DNA of 64,000 bases from an uncultured Alphaproteobacteria bacterium (GCA_903887235.1 CAISOX010000041.1:56861-120860), one strand, 5' to 3'. Shown: positions 38,570 through 51,166, numbered from the stretch's first letter. Made by a program: numbers and translations. The notes: generated by a model not told the origin, from the letters alone.

Positions 38570-40411
38570 TTACACTTTGTCGTTAGACTTATGTATATAC
38601 TGAAAAATATTTTTTGCCAATTTCTTGTTTATACCTTCTATTTTAGCAATGTCTTCCTCACTTGCTAATTTTAAATTATTTAGCGAATCAAAATACAAAA
38701 GCAAGCTCCTTTTTCTTTTTTCACCAATGCCTTTAATCGCATCTAATTCCGATTTCTTACTACTTTTCCTCATTAAATTTCTATGTGATGTCACTGCAAA
38801 TCTATGAGCTTCATCCCTAATATTTTGTAAAAAAAGCAGTGTTTTATCATTTTTATCAATCTGGAAAGAAAATTTTCCATTTTGATGGAAAAATTCTCTT
38901 CCAGAATTTCTGTTTAATCCCTTTGACATTGCAACTATATTGACATTATCAATATTCATATTATTAAATTCATCAGTTACAGCAGATAATTGACCCTTTC
39001 CTCCATCAATTATAATTAAATCAGGCAAAGAGTTTTGATCAATATTTTTAAATCTGCGTCTGATAACCTCTCTTAACATATGATAATCATCCATGCATTT
39101 TTTATCAGCAATCTTATATTTTCTATATTCACTTTTAATGAATCCATCATGCCCTACCACAACTACGCATCCTACTGGATTAGCTCCATGGTTATGGCTA
39201 TTATCATAAATTTCAATTTTTTCAGGTATAAAGGGAAGAGCGAATTTTTTAGCTATATCATGAAATATATCTATTTTTGTTAAATAATTTTGGATGTATT
39301 TGTTATACACCTCCTTTGTATTTTCAATCACAAAATTAAAAATATTTTTATCATTCTTATTTTTTGGTAGGATTATCTTAGATTTAGTAGTGCTTTGAGT
39401 TACTTTTGATATAATTTTAAAGTCTATATCTTCAATATTGCACCAAATTTCATTAGAGATTTCATTATTTTGATAAAATTGAATAATGAATCTATAAATG
39501 ATTTCTTTTTCTGATTCTATTGAATTTCTGTCAAAAAAATGGCATTTATCGCCGAAATTGTGACCGTCTTTAATTGTATATACCTGTATGCAGTATTTTT
39601 GCGAAGAAGATTTTTCATAGAAAATGAATATATCAATATTTCTGTTAGAAAATCCATGAAAAATATTTTTTGACTGTACATAATTTAATAACTTTATTTT
39701 ATCTCTAATATTTGCTGCTTTTTCATATTCCATTTCATCACTATAATGTTGCATTTCTCTTATAAAATCTGAAAAAATTTCTTGAGTCTTGCCAGATAAA
39801 AACTTTTTTAAATTGATAATTGATTTGCTATAATCTTCTGGGCTTATTTTATTTACACATGGTGCGCTACATCTTTTTATTTGATACATCAGACAAGGCC
39901 TTCTTCTTGTTGAGAAATAATAATCACCACAACCTCTTATTAAAAATAATTTTTGAAGTTCAATAATAATCTTGTCCAGCTTGTCAACTGACAAAAACGG
40001 ACCAAAATATATTAAAGTATCATTTTTTTTACCTCTAAATTTTTTTAACTTAGGGAAGTCATGATTTTTATCTAATACGATATAGGGAAAACTCTTATCG
40101 TCTTTTAAAGCAATGTTATATTTGGGCTTGATGCTTTTTATTAAATCTGCTTCCAATATTAATGCTTCAATTTCAGATTTAGTAAAAAGAATATCTATTC
40201 TCTCTATGAGAGATACCATTCTTTTTAATCTATAGGATAAATTATTAATATTTGTATACTGAATGACTCTCTTGCTTAAATCCTTTGCCTTACCTATGTA
40301 GAGAATCTGGTCATCCTTACCAATCATTTTATAAATACCAGGTCTTGAAACAAGAGTATTGGCGCAATTTTTTATAGCATTAATGCCATTTCTAATATTA
40401 GTATTAATCAA
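38570..40411 (-). CDS. uvrC: UvrABC system protein C
   Basis: GIYKMIGKDDQILYIGKAKDLSKRV (GIY-YIG), EIYDNSHNHGANPVGCVVV, PDLIIIDGGKGQLSA, HhH C-terminus. Confidence 0.95.
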   Translation of the reverse strand: MINTNIRNGINAIKNCANTLVSRPGIYKMIGKDDQILYIGKAKDLSKRVIQYTNINNLSYRLKRMVSLIERIDILFTKSEIEALILEADLIKSIKPKYNIALKDDKSFPYIVLDKNHDFPKLKKFRGKKNDTLIYFGPFLSVDKLDKIIIELQKLFLIRGCGDYYFSTRRRPCLMYQIKRCSAPCVNKISPEDYSKSIINLKKFLSGKTQEIFSDFIREMQHYSDEMEYEKAANIRDKIKLLNYVQSKNIFHGFSNRNIDIFIFYEKSSSQKYCIQVYTIKDGHNFGDKCHFFDRNSIESEKEIIYRFIIQFYQNNEISNEIWCNIEDIDFKIISKVTQSTTKSKIILPKNKNDKNIFNFVIENTKEVYNKYIQNYLTKIDIFHDIAKKFALPFIPEKIEIYDNSHNHGANPVGCVVVVGHDGFIKSEYRKYKIADKKCMDDYHMLREVIRRRFKNIDQNSLPDLIIIDGGKGQLSAVTDEFNNMNIDNVNIVAMSKGLNRNSGREFFHQNGKFSFQIDKNDKTLLFLQNIRDEAHRFAVTSHRNLMRKSSKKSELDAIKGIGEKRKRSLLLYFDSLNNLKLASEEDIAKIEGINKKLAKNIFQYIHKSNDKV

Positions 40412-40483
40412 ATCAATAAAAAAATAAGTATTTGATAATACTATAAGATTTTAGTAGAATAAACGAAATAAGTTTATTTTTTT

Positions 40484-40783
40484 ATGGCAGGCGGATCAGG
40501 AGATTATACTACAGGTGGTTCTATAGGAGGGGGTATGCACATTGACATTGCGCCTCTTAAAGATATTAATGTTTCATTTGAAAATTTACAAAAATCAAAA
40601 AATCTTGGTTCATTTGTTGAATCTTCAGCGGTTGGTGCAATTTCCAGATTAGGCAATGCTTTAAAAGGCATGAAGGATGTGATTTCTATATCATCATTGA
40701 CACCAATGACTGCAATCTCTCCACCTGTTACCCCTATTGGTGCAGGCGCTAAATTACCAGGTCTTATGAGTCGTAAGGGCTAG
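40484..40783 (+). CDS. Small glycine-rich hypothetical protein (99 aa)
   Basis: MAGGSGDYTTGGSIGGGMHIDIAPLKDINVSFENLQKSKN...; own ORF between uvrC and dnaG. Confidence 0.5.
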   Translation: MAGGSGDYTTGGSIGGGMHIDIAPLKDINVSFENLQKSKNLGSFVESSAVGAISRLGNALKGMKDVISISSLTPMTAISPPVTPIGAGAKLPGLMSRKG

Positions 40784-40807
40784 TACATAATTATAATTAT
40801 TTAAAAC

Positions 40808-42577
40808 ATGAACTCTGAAGTTGAACTGATTAAGTCTAGGATTCTGCCTTCTGAGATAATTGCCAAAAAAGTCCTACTTAAAAATAGAGGGGGGGCTGAT
40901 TACGTGGGTTTGTGTCCGTTTCATAGAGAAAAAACTCCTTCTTTTTTTGTGAATGATGATAAACGTATTTATCATTGCTTTGGGTGTGGTGTGCATGGAG
41001 ATATCTTTAGTTTTGTAATGCAAGATGAAGGGATTTCATATAAAGAAGCCTTGGAAAAATTGGCTGATATTGCCGGTGTAAAGCTGAAAATAAAAAATAA
41101 AAAAGAAATTGAAAAATTTGAAAAAGATAAAATTTTCTTTCAGATATATAAAAAAGTGGCTGAATTATACCAGGAGCAGTTATTCAATGATGTTGGTAAA
41201 AATGCACTTAATTATGTTTTATCTAGGGGGATAAAATTAGAGATAATAAAGCAGTATAACTTGGGTTTTTCACCCAAGGATCTTTCAATTATATTAAGTG
41301 AGTTGAAAAAAGAATTTTCTGAAGATGATTTATTTAATTCAGGAGTTATAAATAAAAAAAATGACTTTATCTATGATCCTTTTTATGGTCGTTTAATATT
41401 CCCTATAAAAAATAGAGCAGGAGAATGTATTGGGTTTGGTGGCAGAATATTAGGTGATGGAGAGCCTAAGTACTTGAATTCAGCAGAAAACCCTATATTT
41501 ATAAAGAGTGAACATTTATACGGATATAATGATGCAAAGAATAGTATTTATAAAGATGGTAACGTAATAGTAGTTGAAGGGTATATGGACGTTATTGCTT
41601 TAGTAAATTGTGGAATTAAAAATGTGGTAGCACCACTTGGTGCTGGCATAAAATTAAGTCAAATTCAAATTTTGTGGGATACATGCCAGGTACCCACTAT
41701 ATGTTTCGATAATGATTTGGCTGGCAAAAATGCCGCAAGAAAGATTGCATATGAGAGTTTAAAATCTATATCTCATAACAAATCTCTAAAATTTGTTAAA
41801 TTAACTAATGGGAAAGATCCAGATGAAGTTATCAAAAATAAGGGTGTTGAATTTTTTAAAGACCTAGTCTCTCAAAGTATAGCGCTGTCTGATTATATAT
41901 TTGGAATTGAATCAAATAAATATAACTTAAGCACTCCTGAGAAGAAAATTGCTCTTAAAGTTAATTTAGAAAAAATTTCAGAAAGTATAGCTGATTATTT
42001 TCTTAAAAAGAGTTACTCACAACATTTTAAAAACAAATATTACGATCTAATTTATAAATTCAGAAAATTACCCTATACAAAAAATTTTGAATTAAGTTCT
42101 TCGCAATTTTCGGCCATTTCAAAAGAGAATAAATTATATCAGGAAGGTCTTTTTATCTTAAGTATTATATGGAATTATCCAGATTTATTGGACGATAATA
42201 AAATAATAGAAGATCTAATTGAGGCTGATTTATGTAATGAACTTGACAATATAAGAAAAATGTTGTTAGATTTTTCCCTTAGTGATGATAACAAGCTGTT
42301 GTCATTTTACAATAAAAGCATTGCAAATCCAACAGAAAAAAATGATTTCAGTAGAACAATTGAGAAGTTGACTAAGTTTATAAAATTTGAATCCCAAATA
42401 GAGGCCAAGGAAAATTTGTTTAGAGCATTTAACATAAAAAAAATACGAACTATTAGGGATGAGATAGAATTATTAAAAAATCAATTATTGTTAACTGTTG
42501 ATGACAAGTTGATGAAAAAGATGTTATACCTAAAGAAGTATGAGAGACAACTTAAGGACGAGATTGCAAATCAATAA
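40808..42577 (+). CDS. dnaG: DNA primase
   Basis: [38 protein letters not shown] (zinc finger), [11 protein letters not shown] (TOPRIM), [12 protein letters not shown]. Confidence 0.97.
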   Translation: MNSEVELIKSRILPSEIIAKKVLLKNRGGADYVGLCPFHREKTPSFFVNDDKRIYHCFGCGVHGDIFSFVMQDEGISYKEALEKLADIAGVKLKIKNKKEIEKFEKDKIFFQIYKKVAELYQEQLFNDVGKNALNYVLSRGIKLEIIKQYNLGFSPKDLSIILSELKKEFSEDDLFNSGVINKKNDFIYDPFYGRLIFPIKNRAGECIGFGGRILGDGEPKYLNSAENPIFIKSEHLYGYNDAKNSIYKDGNVIVVEGYMDVIALVNCGIKNVVAPLGAGIKLSQIQILWDTCQVPTICFDNDLAGKNAARKIAYESLKSISHNKSLKFVKLTNGKDPDEVIKNKGVEFFKDLVSQSIALSDYIFGIESNKYNLSTPEKKIALKVNLEKISESIADYFLKKSYSQHFKNKYYDLIYKFRKLPYTKNFELSSSQFSAISKENKLYQEGLFILSIIWNYPDLLDDNKIIEDLIEADLCNELDNIRKMLLDFSLSDDNKLLSFYNKSIANPTEKNDFSRTIEKLTKFIKFESQIEAKENLFRAFNIKKIRTIRDEIELLKNQLLLTVDDKLMKKMLYLKKYERQLKDEIANQ

Positions 42578-42612
42578 TTTTTACATTATTTTTAACTAAA
42601 AATAAACTTATA

Positions 42613-44466
42613 ATGACAAATACAAGTATCAAATTTCAAAATTCTAAACTTCATGATAAATTGAAAGAGTATATTAAAATTGGCAAAATATCCTCTGAGG
42701 AACTTGATAAAATTATTCCTGAGGAGGCAGATCATGAAATAGTTAAAGGGGTAATTTCTTTTCTCAAGGAATCAGGAATAGCAATTATAAACAAAGATAC
42801 GGAATCAAATGTAGTGGAGAGAGATATTGAAGGTGATGATGAATTTGAATCTTCTTCAGAGAGTATCGTTGGTGGCATTGGTAATGATGATCCTGTTAGA
42901 ATGTATTTAAAGGAAATGGGGTATAGGTCATTACTTACCAGAGAAGGGGAGGTTGAGGTAGCTAAAAGAATTGAAGAAAGCAGGAAGAATAAGCTATTTT
43001 TTTTAATTCAAGCTCCTATGTCGCTCAAAGAGATGCAGGATTGGTATGATGATATACTGACTGGGAAAAAGCTACTGCGCGAAGTTATAGATATTGATGC
43101 TACGGCAAGTAGCGAGCGATCATTTGATCAAGATGATTCGACTAATGTTGATTTTGATGATAATGAAGAAAGCAATGAGAGTGAATTTGATGCAGAGCAT
43201 AATACATCTATTTCAGCTATAGAGAGTGAACTTAAGCCAAAGGTTTTAGAAATTTTGTTAAAAATATCAGAATATAGTAAAGAATTACTAAAGTTTTATC
43301 ACGATAACAGTAAACTGAAAGATAGCGACGTGAAGAAAATGCAGGATAAAAATAAGCAAAATATTATCAACGAGAAAACTAGTAAAATAGCTGAGTTATT
43401 AGATGAAATAAAGCTTGATGATCAGTACATTAATAGCATTTTTGTGTTGCTAAAAGAGATTAATAAAAATATCATCCAAATAGAATGTGACATATTTAAA
43501 ACTGCAACTCAATCTAAATTCAATAGGGCTCAGTTCATCGAGATGTATAATAGCATTAAGCTAGATAATGAATGGTTGGAATCTTTGACGAAAAAGGGTA
43601 TAAAATATGCAAAATTTATCGATGATAATTTAACATTTTTTCAAAAAATAGGGCAAAAATTCGAAAAAATAGAAACAAAATGTGGTTTGCCAATCTTTGA
43701 GTTTAAATTAATTTTTCAGAACATACAAAAATGGGAAAGGGAAGTTACAAAAGCTAAAAAAGATATGATAGAAGCGAATTTAAGATTGGTAATTTCAATT
43801 GCTAAAAAATATGCCAATCGTGGGTTACAGTTTCTTGATTTGATACAGGAAGGAAATATTGGATTAATGAAAGCTGTTGATAAATTTGAATATCGTAGAG
43901 GATATAAATTTTCAACTTATGCAACATGGTGGATTAGGCAGGCTATCACTCGTTCAATTGCTGATCAAGCTAGAACGATTAGAATACCAGTGCACATGAT
44001 TGAAACAATAAATAAAATTATACGCACATCCAAGCAATTAGCGCATGATTTAGGCAGGGACCCCACATCTGAGGAGATAGCAGAACAATTGTCAATTCCA
44101 GTAGATAAGGTAAGAAAAGTATTGAAGATTTCTAAAGAGCCAATGAGTTTAGAAAATCCCATTGGTGATGATGAAGGAAGTATGTTGGGTGATTTTATCG
44201 AAGATACCAATGCAATTAAACCAATCGATTCTGCTGTCCATTCAAATTTGAGAGAAACAACTACCAAAGTTTTAGCAACCTTAACACCAAGAGAAGAAAG
44301 AGTTTTAAGGATGAGGTTTGGTATAAGTATGGAAACTGATCATACTTTAGAAGAAGTTGGAAAACAATTTGATGTTACGAGAGAAAGAATTAGGCAAATT
44401 GAAGCTAAAGCACTTAGAAAATTAAGGCACAAAACCAGATCTAGAAAATTAGATAGCTTTATGTAA
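42613..44466 (+). CDS. rpoD: RNA polymerase sigma factor RpoD (sigma-70)
   Basis: [73 protein letters not shown]; region 4.2 [20 protein letters not shown]. Confidence 0.98.
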   Translation: MTNTSIKFQNSKLHDKLKEYIKIGKISSEELDKIIPEEADHEIVKGVISFLKESGIAIINKDTESNVVERDIEGDDEFESSSESIVGGIGNDDPVRMYLKEMGYRSLLTREGEVEVAKRIEESRKNKLFFLIQAPMSLKEMQDWYDDILTGKKLLREVIDIDATASSERSFDQDDSTNVDFDDNEESNESEFDAEHNTSISAIESELKPKVLEILLKISEYSKELLKFYHDNSKLKDSDVKKMQDKNKQNIINEKTSKIAELLDEIKLDDQYINSIFVLLKEINKNIIQIECDIFKTATQSKFNRAQFIEMYNSIKLDNEWLESLTKKGIKYAKFIDDNLTFFQKIGQKFEKIETKCGLPIFEFKLIFQNIQKWEREVTKAKKDMIEANLRLVISIAKKYANRGLQFLDLIQEGNIGLMKAVDKFEYRRGYKFSTYATWWIRQAITRSIADQARTIRIPVHMIETINKIIRTSKQLAHDLGRDPTSEEIAEQLSIPVDKVRKVLKISKEPMSLENPIGDDEGSMLGDFIEDTNAIKPIDSAVHSNLRETTTKVLATLTPREERVLRMRFGISMETDHTLEEVGKQFDVTRERIRQIEAKALRKLRHKTRSRKLDSFM

Positions 44467-44539
44467 AATAGTTTAATAACCATTTCAATAAATTTAATAA
44501 TGATGGCGATTATCTTGTCGTGGGAGAAATTGATATAGG

Positions 44540-45478
44540 TTATTCTTTACTCCTCGGATGAAAATTAATAAAATTTTTCACTAAATAATTCATGTCAATT
44601 TTAGTATATCTTTGAGTAGTAGACAAATTTTTGTGGCCTAATAATTCCTGAATTGTTCGTAAATCTCCTTCAGAATTAGCCAATAAATGTGTTGCAAAAC
44701 TGTGCCTTAGGGAATGAGGTGTGGTGAAATCAGGTAGACATAATCCTGCTCTTAATTTTCTTAGGGTTTTTCGAAAAACATCGGGATTTAGCTTATCTCC
44801 TTTCTCTCCATAAAATAAAAAGCTGTCAGTTTGAAATTTATATGGGCAGGAAGAAATGTAGCTTTTTATTTGTTCTTGAATTATTGGTAGTAAATATAGT
44901 TCCCGTTCTTTGTTGCCTTTTCCTGAAACAATTACTCTAAGAAATTCATCGTAAAAATTATTTACCCTAAGATCTAATGCTTCACTAATTCTCATTCCGC
45001 ATCCATATAGCAAATATGCGATTGCTTTATTTCTTTGCCCAATCCAAAAATTATTACTAATTTTTTCTATAGTATTCATTATTTCAATTGCAGATTTTAC
45101 AGGCAATGCTCTAGGAAGTGGTTTATTTAATTTCGCAATTTTTACAAGATTTATATTTTGATTTTCTATTTTATATTGCTCTTTCAAAAATTTATAAAAA
45201 TTCTTTATTGAGGATATGGTTCTATTATTAGAAATGCTTGCTATATTATTTCTTTTTCTGAATGCCAGCCAAGATCTAAAATCATGCACTTCTAATTTAT
45301 CCAACAACTCAAGTGATATTGATTCTCCATGATGATTAAAAATAAACTGTAAAAAATAATATATATCGGTGATATATGCATTGATTGTATTTTGGGAATA
45401 ATTTAGGTTTTTATCAAGATAAGTTATCCAATCGTTTAAACATTTCTGCACTTCCTTATTAATTTTTAGGCTATTCAT
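44540..45478 (-). CDS. Xer-family tyrosine recombinase
   Basis: YGCGMRISEALDLR, HSLRHSFATHLLANSEGDLRTIQELLGHKNLSTTQRYT (RHRH...Y). Confidence 0.92.
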   Translation of the reverse strand: MNSLKINKEVQKCLNDWITYLDKNLNYSQNTINAYITDIYYFLQFIFNHHGESISLELLDKLEVHDFRSWLAFRKRNNIASISNNRTISSIKNFYKFLKEQYKIENQNINLVKIAKLNKPLPRALPVKSAIEIMNTIEKISNNFWIGQRNKAIAYLLYGCGMRISEALDLRVNNFYDEFLRVIVSGKGNKERELYLLPIIQEQIKSYISSCPYKFQTDSFLFYGEKGDKLNPDVFRKTLRKLRAGLCLPDFTTPHSLRHSFATHLLANSEGDLRTIQELLGHKNLSTTQRYTKIDMNYLVKNFINFHPRSKE

Positions 45479-45698
45479 TTAAATCCAGAGCTGTCGATAG
45501 TGTATATGTAATACCTATTCTATTTAAAGCATTAAACAAAAGCAAATAACTATTGATAATGGTGTAAATTTCATTGCAGAGAGGTGATGATTAAAGCTTC
45601 CTACCGTAGTTGAGTAATTATAAATATTTATAACAGGCTTGATTTTTAATGGTGATGGGAGTAATACTTAGTTAAATTTTGATAAATTACGATGCTAA

Positions 45699-48530
45699 AT
45701 GAATAATCCTTATGATTCCTCTTTTTTGTCTCAAAATGCTTTGTTTATAGAAGAGCTATACAATGAGTATTTGAAAAATCCAAATTCAGTTGATGAAAGT
45801 TGGAGAAAATATTTTTCTGAATCAGAAGAAAATAAGGATGACTTTAAAGATTTTTTTTCAGGACCAAGCTGGAGAAAAAGGTGCAATAAAATTATAGGCT
45901 ACCAAGAAGAAGTAAATATTGATGTTAAAAAAGAAAAAGATAGTCCAAGTAAAATTAGCGATGTTTCACTAAAAATAGCAAAGTTAATAGATGCTTTTAG
46001 ATCATATGGGCATATGGCTGTAAAATTAGATCCTTTAGGCTTAACTAATAAAAATCTTCCTAAAGAACTTGATTATAGGAATTATGGCATTAAGGAAGAA
46101 GAATTAGAGCGACAAGTGTACGTAGATGGAGCTTTTGGTCAACAAGAAATGCTATTAAAAACTCTCTATCAAAACCTTGTAAACACCTATAGTGGGAGGT
46201 TTGCTGTAGAGTTTATCCAGATTGATAATTATGAAGAGAGGGAGTGGTTGAGAACTACGATAGAAAGCGATGCTGGGGTGATAGTTTTTGACAAAATGAA
46301 AAAGAAAAAGATTCTCAATAGCCTTATTGAAGTTGAGATGTTTGAGGAATATCTACACACCAAATTTCCTGGCGCAAAGCGATTTTCGATAGAGGGTGGT
46401 GAAGGGAGTATTACGGCAATTGAAGAGGTCATGGAAAAATCTGCAGAAAATCATGTTCAGGAAGCGGTTTTTGGCATGGCGCATAGAGGAAGGCTTAGTG
46501 TGCTGGCAAAAATCATGAAAAAGCCCTATCGTGCTATGTTTTCGGAATTCAAAGGCAGCATATTCATCCCAGACGATTTAAATTTGCCTGGTGACGTAAA
46601 ATATCACTTAAGTGCTTCGGTCGATGTGGAGATTAATGGAAAAAGCATGCATCTTACGCTCACGCCCAATCCATCTCATTTAGAATTGGTGAATTCTGTT
46701 GTATCTGGCAGAGTGAGAGCTAAACAAGATGATATTGCAGATAATAACAGAGAGAGGGTGATGGGAGTGCTTTTGCACGGTGATGCAGCGTTTTCTGGGC
46801 AAGGTTCAGTTATGGAATCATTGGTCTTAAGCAACGTTAAAGGATATACAGTAGGCGGAACTATCCACATAATAACGAACAATCAAATTGGATTTACCAC
46901 AAATGTTTCAGATGGCAGATCATCAAGATATTGCACAGATATAGCTAAAATGATAGGCGCTCCAATTTTTCATGTGAATGGGGATGACCCCGAAAGCGTT
47001 GCTTATGTGAGCAGTATTGCTTCTGAATATCGGATAAAATTCAAGAAAGACGTATTTATAGATGTTGTGTGTTATCGTAAGTATGGGCATAATGAAGGTG
47101 ATGAGCCGATGTTCACTCAGCCCAAAATGTATAACGTAATTCATAAACACAAAACTCCTTCAACGATTTATGCGCAGAAAGTGCTGAATTCTGGAGACAT
47201 AACGCAGGAGGAGATAAATGAAATTAAACAGAAATTTAAAGAATTTCTCAATACTGAATTTGAATTATCAGATAGCTATAAAGCGCAAAAAGCAGATTGG
47301 TTACAAGGAGTGTGGAAGGGATTTGATGCGTTTTTGAGCGATAAAAATAAGGATGTTAGTACTGGCGTTGATAAGAAAGAATTAAAAAATTTGGCAGATC
47401 CGCTAAGTAACGTACCGATTGATTTTCATGTGAATGCGAAGATTGATCGTGTGCTAAAGAGTAGGCGAGAGATGTTGGAAAAAGAAGGGGGTATTGATTG
47501 GGGGATGGGAGAAACTTTGGCTTATGCAACGTTGTTGAAGGATGGGTATAACATTAGGATCAGTGGTGAAGATGTTGAGAGAGGTACTTTCTCTCATCGA
47601 CATGCTGTTGTGGTTGATCAGGAAAGCGAAGCCAAATATACGCCACTTCAAAATTTAGGCGAAGGCCAAAAGGCAAATTTTGAAATACACAATAGTGTTC
47701 TTTCCGAGCTAGCTGTAATGGGCTTTGAATATGGCTATAGCTATTCAAGTCCCAACACCTTAGTGATTTGGGAGGCGCAGTATGGTGATTTTGCCAATAG
47801 CGCACAAATGATGATAGATCAATATATATCATCAGGCAAGGATAAATGGTTGAGGATGAGTGGGCTTGTTCTACTTTTGCCACATGGATATGAAGGGCAG
47901 GGGCCTGAGCATAGTTCTGCAAGACTTGAGAGGTACCTGCAGCTTTGTGCAAATGACAACATGACTGTTGCGAATTGCACAACACCAGCATCTATTTTTC
48001 ACTTACTAAGACGTCAAATGATTAGAAACTATAGGTGCCCTCTCATTATCATGACGCCAAAATCATTATTAAGGCATAAATTAGCAGTTTCTAAATTAGC
48101 GGATTTAGCTGAGAGTACGCATTTTAAATCCATAATAGAAGATGATATTAGAGACTTTAATAAGATAGAGAAGCTGATATTTTGCAGTGGTAAAGTTTAT
48201 TATGATTTGTTTGAAGAAAGGGAAAGGCTCAATGAAAATAAAGTTGCTTTGATCAGATTAGAAGAGCTTTATCCATACCCTAAAAAGGAGATAATCCAAC
48301 AGTTTGGTAAATATAGAAATATTAGACAAATTATTTGGTGCCAAGAAGAACACAAAAATATGGGGGCATGGCAGTACATTAAACCAAAATTTGAAGAAGT
48401 ATTAAAAGAGATTGGCAATAAGTTAGAGGTGAAGTATGTTGGTAGAGATGAATCCGCATCTCCTGCAGCAGGATATACGAAATTGCACCTCGAAGAATTA
48501 AATAAATTTTTGAAAAAAGCATTTGAATAA
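45699..48530 (+). CDS. sucA: 2-oxoglutarate dehydrogenase E1
   Basis: FAVEFIQIDNYEEREWLRTTIE, GMAHRGRLSVLAKIM, HGDAAFSGQGSVMESL, CYRKYGHNEGDEPMFTQPKMY. Confidence 0.97.
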   Translation: MNNPYDSSFLSQNALFIEELYNEYLKNPNSVDESWRKYFSESEENKDDFKDFFSGPSWRKRCNKIIGYQEEVNIDVKKEKDSPSKISDVSLKIAKLIDAFRSYGHMAVKLDPLGLTNKNLPKELDYRNYGIKEEELERQVYVDGAFGQQEMLLKTLYQNLVNTYSGRFAVEFIQIDNYEEREWLRTTIESDAGVIVFDKMKKKKILNSLIEVEMFEEYLHTKFPGAKRFSIEGGEGSITAIEEVMEKSAENHVQEAVFGMAHRGRLSVLAKIMKKPYRAMFSEFKGSIFIPDDLNLPGDVKYHLSASVDVEINGKSMHLTLTPNPSHLELVNSVVSGRVRAKQDDIADNNRERVMGVLLHGDAAFSGQGSVMESLVLSNVKGYTVGGTIHIITNNQIGFTTNVSDGRSSRYCTDIAKMIGAPIFHVNGDDPESVAYVSSIASEYRIKFKKDVFIDVVCYRKYGHNEGDEPMFTQPKMYNVIHKHKTPSTIYAQKVLNSGDITQEEINEIKQKFKEFLNTEFELSDSYKAQKADWLQGVWKGFDAFLSDKNKDVSTGVDKKELKNLADPLSNVPIDFHVNAKIDRVLKSRREMLEKEGGIDWGMGETLAYATLLKDGYNIRISGEDVERGTFSHRHAVVVDQESEAKYTPLQNLGEGQKANFEIHNSVLSELAVMGFEYGYSYSSPNTLVIWEAQYGDFANSAQMMIDQYISSGKDKWLRMSGLVLLLPHGYEGQGPEHSSARLERYLQLCANDNMTVANCTTPASIFHLLRRQMIRNYRCPLIIMTPKSLLRHKLAVSKLADLAESTHFKSIIEDDIRDFNKIEKLIFCSGKVYYDLFEERERLNENKVALIRLEELYPYPKKEIIQQFGKYRNIRQIIWCQEEHKNMGAWQYIKPKFEEVLKEIGNKLEVKYVGRDESASPAAGYTKLHLEELNKFLKKAFE

Positions 48531-48545
48531 TAGGAGTTAAAAATT

Positions 48546-49739
48546 ATGGCAGTTAACATTATAGTTCCATCATTGGGAGAGTCAGTTACAGAAGCTACTG
48601 TGGCAAAATGGCACAAAAAAGTTGGAGAGCAAATTCAAGTTGATGAAATTTTATTAGAGCTGGAAACTGATAAGATAACGCTGGAAGTGAATGCGCCTGT
48701 TTCAGGAATTATTACTGAAATTAAATTTAATGAGGGAGATGTAGTAGCGGTAGGCGATACTTTAGGTTCTCTTGAAAAAGGTGGAATTGCGGAAATACAA
48801 AAAAATATTAAGGCAGCTACAAATGAAGGCACTATAGATGTTAAAGATACTCAACACATGCAGCCACAGATTACTAGGGATCAAATTTTTTCTCCAGCTG
48901 CTAGTAAAATTGCATCAGAGCATAATTTACAAAATATAGCCAATACTACAGGGAAAGATGGGCGCGTTACCAAAGGTGATGTCCTATCTGCGATATCAAA
49001 CTCTCAGATTCAAAATTCAGCAATTTCTCAACCTCATGAGCAACTTGAAGAAAGAATAAAAATGACCAGGTTGAGACAAACAATTGCTAAAAGGCTCAAA
49101 GATTCTCAAAACACTGCTGCAATATTATCAACTTTTAATGAAGTGGATATGTCGGCAGTTATGAAATGCAGAAAAGATTACCAGGATGCATTTAAAGAGA
49201 AATATGGTGTAAAACTTGGATTTATGTCATTTTTTGTTAAAGCTACAGTTGTTGCTTTAAAGGAAATACCAGCGGTTAATGCTGAAATAGACGGAGAGTA
49301 TTTAGTTTACAAGAATTATTATAATATAGGCGTAGCTGTTGGAACAGAGCAGGGGCTTGTTGTTCCAGTTGTTAAAAATGCCGATAAAATGAACCATGCA
49401 GATATTGAGAAAAATATTGTAAATCTTGGTAAAAAAGCCAGAGAAGGTAAACTTGCAATGAGTGACATGCAAGGTGGCACATTTAGTATCACAAATGGTG
49501 GGATATATGGTTCTTTACTGTCCACCCCAATAATTAATCCACCTCAATCTGGTATACTTGGCATGCACAATATAGTAGAAAGACCAATTGCTGTTTCAGG
49601 TCAGGTTGTCATACGTCCTATGATGTACATAGCTCTTTCATATGATCATAGGATAATAGATGGAGGTGAGGCTGTTACATTTTTAAAGAGAATAAAAGAA
49701 ATGGTAGAAACGCCTGAGAAGCTTTTGTTTGGATTATAG
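48546..49739 (+). CDS. sucB: 2-oxoglutarate dehydrogenase E2 (dihydrolipoyl succinyltransferase)
   Basis: Lipoyl domain [21 protein letters not shown]; catalytic [16 protein letters not shown]. Confidence 0.97.
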   Translation: MAVNIIVPSLGESVTEATVAKWHKKVGEQIQVDEILLELETDKITLEVNAPVSGIITEIKFNEGDVVAVGDTLGSLEKGGIAEIQKNIKAATNEGTIDVKDTQHMQPQITRDQIFSPAASKIASEHNLQNIANTTGKDGRVTKGDVLSAISNSQIQNSAISQPHEQLEERIKMTRLRQTIAKRLKDSQNTAAILSTFNEVDMSAVMKCRKDYQDAFKEKYGVKLGFMSFFVKATVVALKEIPAVNAEIDGEYLVYKNYYNIGVAVGTEQGLVVPVVKNADKMNHADIEKNIVNLGKKAREGKLAMSDMQGGTFSITNGGIYGSLLSTPIINPPQSGILGMHNIVERPIAVSGQVVIRPMMYIALSYDHRIIDGGEAVTFLKRIKEMVETPEKLLFGL

Positions 49740-49762
49740 TAAATTATTAAGAGTTTGGTATT

Positions 49763-51166
49763 ATGGAAAAGTATGATGTTTTAGTTATAGGCGGTGGCCC
49801 AGGTGGATATGTTGCTGCTATTAAGGCTGCTCAGCTTGGTAAAAAAGTTGCATGTGTAGATAACAAGCAATTTATAGGTGGTACATGTCTAAATGTTGGG
49901 TGCATACCATCGAAGTCATTATTAAATATCACTCATAAATATCATGATGCAAAACATAATTTTGCTTCAAGAGGAATAGAATGTAAGGACATTAGTTTTT
50001 CATTAGATAAAATAATGAAAACTAAGGATTCAACGGTTTCTGGTTTGGGACAAGGTATAGCTGGTCTATTTAAAAAGAATAAAGTTGATTATTTTAACGG
50101 GCTTGGCAAATTTGAGTCAAATAATAAAATATCTGTAGCTTTAAATAGTGGTGAAAATAAGTTATTAGAAGCAGATAACATAATAATTGCAACAGGTTCT
50201 GTTCCAGTGACTTTGCCAAATATGCCAATAGATGAAGAAAAAATAGTTACCTCAGATGGTGCATTATCTCTCAAAAAAGTTCCTAAAAAGATGATTGTGA
50301 TAGGGGGTGGAGTAATTGGGCTTGAGCTAGGTTCAGTATGGTCAAGACTTGGGGCTAAAGTTGAAGTTGTAGAATTTGCAGACAACATCCTATTTGGTTT
50401 TGACAGTGATATAAGAAAAGAAGCAAAGAAAATATTTGAAAAGCAGGGATTAACCTTTAAACTTTCTTCCAAAGTAACATCAGCGCAAATTAAGAACGGT
50501 AAAGTGGAAGTTGAGATTACGTCAATATCTGGAGGCAATGCAGAGAAAGTTGATTGCGATGTTGTTTTGGTTGCTGTTGGTAGAAAACCTAATACAGAAT
50601 CATTGAATTTGGCTAAAATTGGCATCAAATTAGATGAAAAGGGTAGGGTTATAGTAAACGGGCAATTTAAGACGAATATTTCAAATATTTATGCAATAGG
50701 AGACGTTATTGCTGGACCAATGCTTGCGCATAAAGCATCTGATGAAGGTGTTGTTGTGGCTGAAATTATTGATGGGCAACATGGACATGTCAATTATGAT
50801 ACCATACCTGGTGTAGTTTATACGCATCCAGAAATTGCTTCTGTTGGCAAAACTGAGGATGAATTGAAAAATAATAATGTTGAATACAAAATTGGCAAAT
50901 TTCCATTTCTTGCTAATAGCAGAGCCAGAACTTCCGGTGAGACAGATGGTTTTGTTAAGATTATTGCATGTAAAAAAACTGACCAAATTTTAGGTGTTCA
51001 TATTATTGGTGATGCAGCGGGAGAATTAATTGCTGAGGCAACAGTTGCTATGGAATTTAAGGCGGCATCAGAAGATTTAGCAAGGATTTGCAATCCACAT
51101 CCAACATTAAATGAAGCGATAAAAGAGGCCTCTCTTGCTGCATATTTTAAACCAATTCATTTATAA
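49763..51166 (+). CDS. lpd: Dihydrolipoyl dehydrogenase
   Basis: DVLVIGGGPGGYVAAIKAAQLGKKVAC, GGTCLNVGCIPSKSLL, AIGDVIAGPMLAHKASDEG, HPHPT-like NPHPTLNEAIKEA. Confidence 0.97.
   Translation: MEKYDVLVIGGGPGGYVAAIKAAQLGKKVACVDNKQFIGGTCLNVGCIPSKSLLNITHKYHDAKHNFASRGIECKDISFSLDKIMKTKDSTVSGLGQGIAGLFKKNKVDYFNGLGKFESNNKISVALNSGENKLLEADNIIIATGSVPVTLPNMPIDEEKIVTSDGALSLKKVPKKMIVIGGGVIGLELGSVWSRLGAKVEVVEFADNILFGFDSDIRKEAKKIFEKQGLTFKLSSKVTSAQIKNGKVEVEITSISGGNAEKVDCDVVLVAVGRKPNTESLNLAKIGIKLDEKGRVIVNGQFKTNISNIYAIGDVIAGPMLAHKASDEGVVVAEIIDGQHGHVNYDTIPGVVYTHPEIASVGKTEDELKNNNVEYKIGKFPFLANSRARTSGETDGFVKIIACKKTDQILGVHIIGDAAGELIAEATVAMEFKAASEDLARICNPHPTLNEAIKEASLAAYFKPIHL

Noticed and set aside
47560-47991. 143-aa minus-strand ORF inside sucA
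   Set aside because: Antisense shadow ORF; sucA motifs cover the region.
50089-50628. 179-aa minus-strand ORF inside lpd
   Set aside because: Antisense shadow ORF of a strongly conserved gene.
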